Shown: positions 61,633-64,000 of the stretch, piece by piece | How positions within the stretch are numbered: the first letter of the stretch is position 1 | Layout of the letters: each line of letters starts with the position of its first letter | Assembly: GCA_964445695.1 (NCBI GenBank) | Contig: CAYULF010000006.1 | Span: forward strand, 124,001-188,000 | Direction of reading: 5' to 3' | DNA length: 64,000 bases | DNA from: JAUIKM01 sp964445695 | Lineage (GTDB): Bacteria; Bacteroidota; Ignavibacteria; Kapaibacteriales; UBA7675 | Translations under genes and position numbers: made by a program | Notes under the pieces: model-generated | The model's database searches: none | Told to the model about the DNA's origin: nothing | What the model saw: only the letters and a program-made list of their open reading frames with translations

Positions 61633-64000
61633 ATGAAATTTCTCCTTGCCTTGTTATCACTGGGCGCATTGATACTGTCTGCGCCCCACACACTTGCTCA
61701 ACCGACCGAACTCCGGGTGATTTCCATTTCGACCTCTAATTCGCCGCAGAGCGGTGAAAACTTCGATGTACTGGTACATGCAACCGACGCCGGCGGACTG
61801 CAAAGCACCGTCGGCTCTCAGACCGTCATCGGCCTTGACTTCGGCGCAGCAAATCTCTCGCTGTTCAGCGGAAGTACCCAGGCGACCATGAATATCGGCA
61901 GCTCGGAGGCGACCATCAGCCTGGCGCTGCGCAACGGCGGCAATTCCGCCATTCCGACGACAGTCAGCGTGTCGGTGGTGTCCGGCACCCCGCTGTCGGC
62001 GACCTCGACGAACATTACGATCGGCGCTAATCGCGCGCCTGTGGTAACAGTGACTTTTACCTCTTTGACGACCAATGAGGATTTAACAACAAATTTCAGC
62101 GTGTCTCTGATTGATCCGGATGATGCAACGGCCGACATCGTACTTTCGGCATCGTCGGAAAATCCAGTTCTGGTTCCGACGGCGAATATTGTGCAGGTCG
62201 GAGTTACAAGCGCAAACACGCAGTTCAGCCTGACACCGGGTACAAATCAGAATGTTAACAGCGAAGGCGTACCGACCATACAGATCAGCGCGAGCGATGG
62301 TGTAAATAGCCGATCAACCTCCTTTAATCTCACGGTCAACGCCGTCAATGATGTCCCGGTATTCGAACACGGACCGGACCTGGGTTTTTACGAAGACAAT
62401 GGGCCGGTAAGCACGGCCTGGATATTGCCGGATTTCAACGACGGCGATCCCGAAGTTTCACAGGCCCTGACTTTTCACGTTACCAGCAACAATGCCGCCC
62501 TGTTTGATATCCAACCGTCCATCAACAACATTAACGGCGTCATCACCTTTGGCGCGCTGCCGAGCAGCAACGGCACTGCAACGATTTTTGTCTCTTTGAG
62601 CGACAACGGCGGTACGGCTCACGGCGGCGTCAACAGCACCGCAACAAAAACTGCCAAGATCATTATTGTGGCTCTGAATGATGCGCCGTCATTTACGACT
62701 GGTGCAAGCGTCAGCGTAGCGGAAGACAGCGGCCTGTACTCGGCGGCATTTGCCGGTGCAATCGATGACGGCGATCCCGAGCTGAATCAGGCATTGACCT
62801 TCCATCTCGTCAGCGACAACGCCGCTTTATTTGCCGTGCAACCAGCAATAACCGCTACAAACGGCAATCTGAGTTTTGTACCGGCCGCCAATGCGCATGG
62901 AACGGCCCTGGTTTCGGTAAGTCTGAGCGACTCGGGGGCGTTCAGCGCAGGAAACGTTAACACATCCGCTACCCAGCAGTTCAGCATTGAGGTCATTTCG
63001 GTTAACGATCCGCCGCAGATCAGCACGTCACAAACGCTGCTTTCAACCGACGTAGCTCTGGCAATTACAACAAGCGTGCTGCTTGCGGATGTCGACACCC
63101 CGATTACGGGACTGAGCTTGTCTGTACATTCGGATAATCCGGCGCTGCTTCCGACAAACAATATCGTGCAGCTTGGGGCGACGGCGGCTACGTCGTATTT
63201 CCGCTTCAGTCCCCTCTCTGCTACGCTCGGGTCGGTTAACGTGACCATCACGGTTGATGACGGCGAATTCCAACGCTCGACAACATTTACCCTGGATGTG
63301 TTAAACAACGTCCCAATCATCACTTTTGTCAGCCCGCCGGCCAATACGACGGCTTCGGCGCGCGATGCCGATATCGTGATTAACTTTCTTGGAGAGATGG
63401 ACACGGGCACGTTGACGACGGCAACAATGCCGACCAATGCCAACCTGATCCTCTACGGCATGCAGAGCGGACATATCAGCACGGCGGCGACGCTGACCTA
63501 CACCAACGGCAATACGCGCGTTGTGATCGATCCGGCGGCCAGATTTCACGCGGGCGAGCAGGTGATGTTGACAGTGACCGGCGCGTCAAACATCGGGGGC
63601 GTCAGCATGTCCCGGGCGCTTGTTCACAGCTTCCGCGCGGCGGCCGATCACGGTCGGGCAGTATTTGGACAAACTTTACTGGGCGCGGGACAGAGCGGCG
63701 GACTGGCAATCGGCGACCTGGACGGCGACGGCGACCTCGATGCAATCATCGCCAACCACGTCAACGCCGGGCAGGAAATCTGGTTAAACAACGGCGATGC
63801 TACCTTTGCCGTATCGTCGTTTGGCGGCGGAAACAGCACGGATGTTGCTCTTGGAGATCTGGATGGCGACGGCGACCTCGACGCCATCGTATGCAACACC
63901 GGCCAGCCCAATCAAATCTGGTTAAACAACGGTGACGCAAAGTTCAGCACGCAGAACATCGGCGGCAGCCTGGACAGCTATAAAGTTTCCATTGGCGATC
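61633..64000 (+). CDS. Giant secreted repeat protein, N-terminal part (runs off right edge)
   Basis: The frame from ATG 61633 stays open for 789 codons to the edge. It starts MKFLLALLSLGALILSAPHTLAQ, a signal peptide. From residue about 133 there are cadherin-like or Ig-like repeats (TSLTTNEDLTTNFSVSL, LTFHVTSNNAALFDIQPSI, LTFHLVSDNAALFAVQPAI, each with a DDGDPE or DGDPE stretch), the last two being similar to one another. A Big/SbsA-like Ig domain lies at about 557-665. FG-GAP blades follow from 674 (GDLDGDGDLDAIIANH, GDLDGDGDLDAIVCNT). The C-terminus, probably with a sorting domain, is missing. It may be a surface adhesin. Confidence 0.87.
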   Translation, partial: MKFLLALLSLGALILSAPHTLAQPTELRVISISTSNSPQSGENFDVLVHATDAGGLQSTVGSQTVIGLDFGAANLSLFSGSTQATMNIGSSEATISLALRNGGNSAIPTTVSVSVVSGTPLSATSTNITIGANRAPVVTVTFTSLTTNEDLTTNFSVSLIDPDDATADIVLSASSENPVLVPTANIVQVGVTSANTQFSLTPGTNQNVNSEGVPTIQISASDGVNSRSTSFNLTVNAVNDVPVFEHGPDLGFYEDNGPVSTAWILPDFNDGDPEVSQALTFHVTSNNAALFDIQPSINNINGVITFGALPSSNGTATIFVSLSDNGGTAHGGVNSTATKTAKIIIVALNDAPSFTTGASVSVAEDSGLYSAAFAGAIDDGDPELNQALTFHLVSDNAALFAVQPAITATNGNLSFVPAANAHGTALVSVSLSDSGAFSAGNVNTSATQQFSIEVISVNDPPQISTSQTLLSTDVALAITTSVLLADVDTPITGLSLSVHSDNPALLPTNNIVQLGATAATSYFRFSPLSATLGSVNVTITVDDGEFQRSTTFTLDVLNNVPIITFVSPPANTTASARDADIVINFLGEMDTGTLTTATMPTNANLILYGMQSGHISTAATLTYTNGNTRVVIDPAARFHAGEQVMLTVTGASNIGGVSMSRALVHSFRAAADHGRAVFGQTLLGAGQSGGLAIGDLDGDGDLDAIIANHVNAGQEIWLNNGDATFAVSSFGGGNSTDVALGDLDGDGDLDAIVCNTGQPNQIWLNNGDAKFSTQNIGGSLDSYKVSIGD

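Overview
The window looks like a chromosomal scaffold of a GC-rich, Gram-negative bacterium of the FCB superphylum (Bacteroidota/Ignavibacteria/Calditrichota-like; I cannot name the phylum from sequence alone). Several large secreted proteins end in the YPNP-type C-terminal sorting domain used by the type IX secretion system (T9SS), many carry FG-GAP, BNR or LVIVD propellers, and an Mla-type outer-membrane lipid transport operon is present. One 100-N block (33956-34055) shows this is a scaffold joined across a tandem repeat. Genes are dense, Shine-Dalgarno motifs are visible for many starts, and about 40 protein genes can be supported.

Layout. 1-8.3 kb: core housekeeping genes (rsgA edge, recJ, yebC, ruvC rightward; ispH, cmk, a HAD phosphatase and ychF leftward). 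8.3-10.4 kb: a clearly AT-rich two-gene accessory cassette (DUF4747-like protein plus a four-helix membrane protein), bracketed by short similar repeats. 10.4-18.6 kb: a leftward block with a membrane MutS-like ATPase and three secreted proteins (FG-GAP protein, haem/beta-propeller lipoprotein, choice-of-anchor-B protein). 19-22.4 kb: mfd. 22.5-27.5 kb: leftward Mla-type operon (STAS-permease, ATPase, MCE protein, auxiliary lipoprotein) with hmgA upstream. 27.8-32.5 kb: two secreted T9SS-type proteins. 32.9-37.3 kb: a GIN-domain lipoprotein, a strong terminator, a 9-bp tandem repeat with the assembly gap, and a large P-loop ATPase with a C-terminal helix-turn-helix. 37.3-42.3 kb: DUF4331 protein, TPR protein and a coiled-coil His-rich secreted protein. 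42.8-44.8 kb: a group II intron with its maturase. 45.2-51.3 kb leftward: thioredoxin-fold protein, Kgd-type fused 2-oxoglutarate dehydrogenase, YbjN-like protein, PspA. 51.8-57 kb rightward: ybaB-recR-methyltransferase, two NTF2-like lipoproteins, a heparinase II/III-family protein. 57-64 kb: a T9SS cargo, a TPR-HTH regulator and the 5' part of a giant repeat adhesin-like protein that runs off the edge.

How parts work together. RecJ, RuvC, RecR/YbaB and Mfd cover recombination and repair. The Mla-type genes form one transport machine with one- to fourteen-base junctions. The secreted proteins are probable clients of a T9SS encoded elsewhere. Beyond genes, the most unusual signals are (1) a family of 63-bp near-perfect palindromes placed just 3' of genes, one copy carrying paired arm changes that keep the hairpin intact, (2) strong over-use of the short motif GTTTAAC/GTTAAAC inside and between genes, (3) the AT-rich cassette, and (4) structured intergenic elements around the DUF4331-TPR pair that share a GGTCCGGTGG core.
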